Of a DNA stretch of 64,000 nucleotides, positions 61,889-64,000 are shown one piece after another (positions within the stretch are counted from its first letter, which is position 1; the number at the start of each line of letters is the position of its first letter). The position numbers were made by a program, and so were the translations under genes. This stretch comes from Acidovorax sp. CF316 (GTDB lineage: Bacteria > Pseudomonadota > Gammaproteobacteria > Burkholderiales > Burkholderiaceae_C). Location of the stretch: assembly GCF_000276605.1 (NCBI RefSeq), contig NZ_AKJX01000207.1, forward strand, positions 54,162 to 118,161, given 5' to 3'. Below the pieces are notes generated by a model that searched no databases, was not told the origin of the DNA, and saw nothing but the letters and a program-made list of their open reading frames with translations.

Positions 61889-62611
61889 GGCATTGCCCAC
61901 GGTGCACCATGGCGCCGTGCCGTCGTTGCCGTAGACACCATTGATCCCCAGCGCCGCCAGGCGCAGCCGGGCCAGGCCCGCGAGGTCAGCCAGGAACTTG
62001 CCCCCGGGCCCGGCCACGAAGCAGGCCTCGGCAGCCGGATCCTGGTCGCAGAATGCGGCGCGCACCTCCGCCCCCACCTCGAAGGCCGAGGGCCCGATGC
62101 AGGGCCCGAGCCAGGCGATGACCTCGGCCGCAGGCGCGCCCTGCTCCGCCAGGCTTTTCACGGTGGATTCAAGCACGCCCTGCCCTTGCCCACCCGCCAG
62201 GCCACGCCAGCCCGCATGTGCCGCCGCGACCACGCTGCCCGCGCGGTGCGCGAACAGCACGGGCAGGCAGTCGGCCACCATGATGGTGCAGACGGTGCCG
62301 GGCGCGGTGGCCACACAGGCATCGGCCGAGGTGGCGTCGGGCGTGGCCAGGTCGATCAACACGGCATCGGTGCCATGTACCTGGTTCAGAAAAACGGCAC
62401 GTGCGTTCGCCGTGGCGGACTGCAGCACGGACTGCAGCACCTGTCGGTTGGCCTGCACGGCCGCCGCATCGTCGCCCACGTGGGCGCCCAGGTTCATCCG
62501 ATCGTACGGGGCCGCGCTCACACCGCCGGCACGCGTGGTGCACAGCGCATGCACGCCGGGCGGCGCCGGCCAATCAGGAACCAGCCAGTCGGCCGGCATC
62601 GAAGCATGCAT
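61808..62611 (-). CDS. pgeF: Peptidoglycan editing factor PgeF (YfiH, laccase-domain)
   Basis: PgeF/YfiH is an amidase-like enzyme that removes wrongly incorporated L-Ser from UDP-MurNAc peptides; older annotation is multicopper laccase domain. The 267-residue length fits. Metal-site residues are in FLNQVHGTD, MVADCLPVLF and AAAHAGWRGL. The family's C-terminal segment RFFSHRRDT is present. The stop region overlaps the small membrane protein by 81 bases. It lies 9 bases downstream of the MarR gene on the same strand. Confidence 0.93.
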   Translation of the reverse strand: MHASMPADWLVPDWPAPPGVHALCTTRAGGVSAAPYDRMNLGAHVGDDAAAVQANRQVLQSVLQSATANARAVFLNQVHGTDAVLIDLATPDATSADACVATAPGTVCTIMVADCLPVLFAHRAGSVVAAAHAGWRGLAGGQGQGVLESTVKSLAEQGAPAAEVIAWLGPCIGPSAFEVGAEVRAAFCDQDPAAEACFVAGPGGKFLADLAGLARLRLAALGINGVYGNDGTAPWCTVGNASRFFSHRRDTAVLGGSGRFAACIWRG

Positions 62612-62620
62612 GGGGAGCGA

Positions 62621-63076
62621 TCAAGCGCCAGAGGTACCGGCGGGGTCCTTGTGGTGGTAGACGACCTTGGTCAGCAGGCTCATCAGCAGCGCGCTCTCCT
62701 CGGCATTCAGGGGGCCCATCAGGCGCTCCTGCACGCGCTGGGCGGCGTCGCGCATCTGCAGCGCGGCGGTTTCGCCCTCGGGGGTGATCCACAGCAGCTT
62801 GCGGCGCCGGTCGCGGGTGTCGGCCTCGCGGCGCACCCAGCCGCGCTTTTCGAGCCGGCCGATGACCGAGCCCGAGGTGGCGGCATCGAAGGCTACGCGC
62901 GCGGCCAGGGTGACCTGGTCCTCGCCCGGCTGGGCCAGCAGCTCGTGCAGGATGGCAAACTGCACCGGGGTCACGTCGAACCCGGCCGTCTCCTCCATGA
63001 AAAGCGCCACGGTCCGCTGGTGCGCGCGGCGCACCAGGTGGCCCGGCGTATTGTGGAAATCGAAGCTCTTTGCCAT
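62621..63076 (-). CDS. MarR family transcription regulator
   Basis: The 151-residue regulator has the winged helix-turn-helix of MarR: FDVTPVQFAILHELLAQPGEDQVTLAARVAFDAATSGSVIGRLEKRGWVRREADTRDRRRKLLWITPEG. The wing with DTRDRR is textbook. The short N-terminal helix (HLVRRAHQRTVALFMEE) is for dimerisation. MarR proteins next to aromatic-acid genes often sense aromatic ligands. Here the divergent gene encodes a fumarylpyruvate-hydrolase-like protein of gentisate degradation, 153 bases away. Confidence 0.94.
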   Translation of the reverse strand: MAKSFDFHNTPGHLVRRAHQRTVALFMEETAGFDVTPVQFAILHELLAQPGEDQVTLAARVAFDAATSGSVIGRLEKRGWVRREADTRDRRRKLLWITPEGETAALQMRDAAQRVQERLMGPLNAEESALLMSLLTKVVYHHKDPAGTSGA

Positions 63077-63229
63077 GGGCGCGAGTGTAGCGCCCCCGCC
63101 CCGGCGCCCCGCCACGGCCCTGCCTGGTTTGCCTGCAGGTGGCCCGGGAGCGTGGCACACTGCCAACAGGTACGGTGATGCACAGGCATGGCACCACGGC
63201 ACCCCCCAACATTCCCCGAAAGGCAGAAC

Positions 63230-63925
63230 ATGAGCTATGTGTTTTCTCCCGCTCCGGTGGCCAGCGTCCCCGTGGTGGGCAGCAGCGACCGCTTTCCCGT
63301 GCACCGCATCTACTGCGTGGGCCGCAACTACGAAGAGCACGCCAAGGAAATGGGCTTCACCGGCCGCGAGCCGCCCTTCTTCTTCATGAAGCCGGCCGAC
63401 GCCATCGTCGTCGTCGATGCCGGCCAGACCGGCGAGCTGCCCTACCCCAGCCTCACGGCCAACCTGCACCACGAGATCGAACTGGTGGTCGCCATCGGCA
63501 AGGGCGGCAAGGACATCAAGGCCGCCGACGCCTTCTCGCACATCTACGGCTACGCCACGGGCCTGGACATGACGCGCCGCGACCTGCAGAACGACATGAA
63601 GAAGCAGGGCCGCCCCTGGTGCATCGGCAAGGGCTTCGACGCCAGCGCCCCCATCGGCCCCATCACACCCGCGGCCCAGGCCGGCGACGTGGCCAAGGCC
63701 GGCATCTGGCTGCAGGTCAATGGCACAGACAAGCAGCGCAGCACCGTGGCCCAGCTGATCTGGAACATTGCCGAGACCATCGAGCACCTGTCGGCCGCCT
63801 GGGAGCTGCAGCCCGGCGACCTGATCTACACGGGCACGCCCGAAGGCGTGGGCGCCGTGGTGCGCGGCGACACGCTCGAAGGCGGCGTGGACGGCCTCAC
63901 GGGGATCAAGCTCAAGGTGGTCTGA
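63230..63925 (+). CDS. Fumarylacetoacetate hydrolase family, fumarylpyruvate hydrolase-like
   Basis: The 231-residue protein has the FAH catalytic core: IYCVGRNYEEHAKEMG, PFFFMKPADAIV, HHEIELVVAIGKGG with the metal Glu pair, GYATGLDMTRRDLQ and GDLIYTGTPEGVGAV. The presence of RDLQNDMKKQGRPWCIGKGFD resembles fumarylpyruvate hydrolase (NagK) of the gentisate pathway, which splits fumarylpyruvate into fumarate and pyruvate. AAAGGCAG precedes ATG 63230. The rest of a gentisate operon would lie past the window end, if present. Confidence 0.9.
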   Translation: MSYVFSPAPVASVPVVGSSDRFPVHRIYCVGRNYEEHAKEMGFTGREPPFFFMKPADAIVVVDAGQTGELPYPSLTANLHHEIELVVAIGKGGKDIKAADAFSHIYGYATGLDMTRRDLQNDMKKQGRPWCIGKGFDASAPIGPITPAAQAGDVAKAGIWLQVNGTDKQRSTVAQLIWNIAETIEHLSAAWELQPGDLIYTGTPEGVGAVVRGDTLEGGVDGLTGIKLKVV

Positions 63926-63970
63926 TACGGATTTACATTCGATCGTATAACTAGGCGGGAGCCGCAGACA

Positions 63971-63982
63971 GTGCTGTAGCAC
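63971..63982. repeat. Inverted repeat at the window end
   Basis: GTGCTGTAGCAC is a 12-base hairpin sequence (GTGCT/AGCAC) flanked by GCCGCAGACA and GGCAAGGCG. It sits 46 bases after the fumarylpyruvate-hydrolase-like gene. It may be the start of a dispersed intergenic repeat cut by the window edge. Confidence 0.35.
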
Positions 63983-64000
63983 GGCAAGGCGAACCAACGA

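Overview
The window looks like chromosomal DNA of a betaproteobacterium of the order Burkholderiales, most likely family Comamonadaceae (Acidovorax-like). The reasons are very high GC content, strong GC bias at third codon positions, the gene order rng-maf-rlmH-rsfS-hemF-purD-yebC and phaA-phaC-pgeF, and short intergenic palindromic repeats of a kind I associate with that family. The assignment rests on gene content and order, not on a marker gene. I see no rRNA, tRNA, CRISPR array, integrase or transposase. About 65 protein genes are called.

Layout. 1-7.4 kb: a partial lipoprotein gene, then a minus-strand housekeeping block (RNase G, Maf, RlmH, RsfS with a long histone H1-like tail, HemF, PurD, YebC). 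A 165-bp palindromic element separates hemF and purD. 7.5-12.6 kb: an unusual exported beta-propeller/ankyrin/PDZ protein, a HerA-like ATPase and a glycine-rich membrane protein. 12.7-17.9 kb: a CNNM/CorC transporter, a dienoyl-CoA isomerase-type crotonase, an amino-acid ABC permease and binding protein, and a PLP-dependent dehydratase. 18-27.2 kb: a nucleobase/nucleoside salvage region with upp, a BMP-type binding protein, an exported lipoprotein nucleosidase, a nucleoside ABC transporter and a cytosine deaminase. A membrane-protein gene sits in the transporter cluster on the opposite strand.

27.2-36.5 kb: a diguanylate cyclase, an AAA ATPase and a tightly coupled operon of a J-domain protein with three unrecognised proteins, next to a second YebC-family protein. 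Then come an SMI1/KNR4 protein, a SpmA-SpmB fusion and an AraC regulator. 36.6-43 kb: an NmrA-like reductase, a ZIP transporter, MnSOD with an unknown partner under a good Fur box, a HAD hydrolase and a CSS-EAL phosphodiesterase. 43-55.8 kb: TetR-VOC-MATE, a kinase-cNMP fusion, an aldehyde dehydrogenase with DUF779 behind a clear sigma-54 promoter and an AcoR-like activator 2-4 kb away, a TetR-SDR-PEP mutase cluster, a gamma-synthase family enzyme and ExoI. 55.9-64 kb: MltB, small proteins, a DOPA-dioxygenase-like protein, the PHB genes phaA and phaC, PgeF, MarR and a fumarylpyruvate-hydrolase-like protein.

The strongest candidates for something undescribed are the J-domain operon (29.9-32.8 kb), the propeller/ankyrin/PDZ protein (7.5-10.1 kb), the exported nucleosidase within the nucleoside uptake cluster (19-27 kb), and the two-copy palindromic repeat family.
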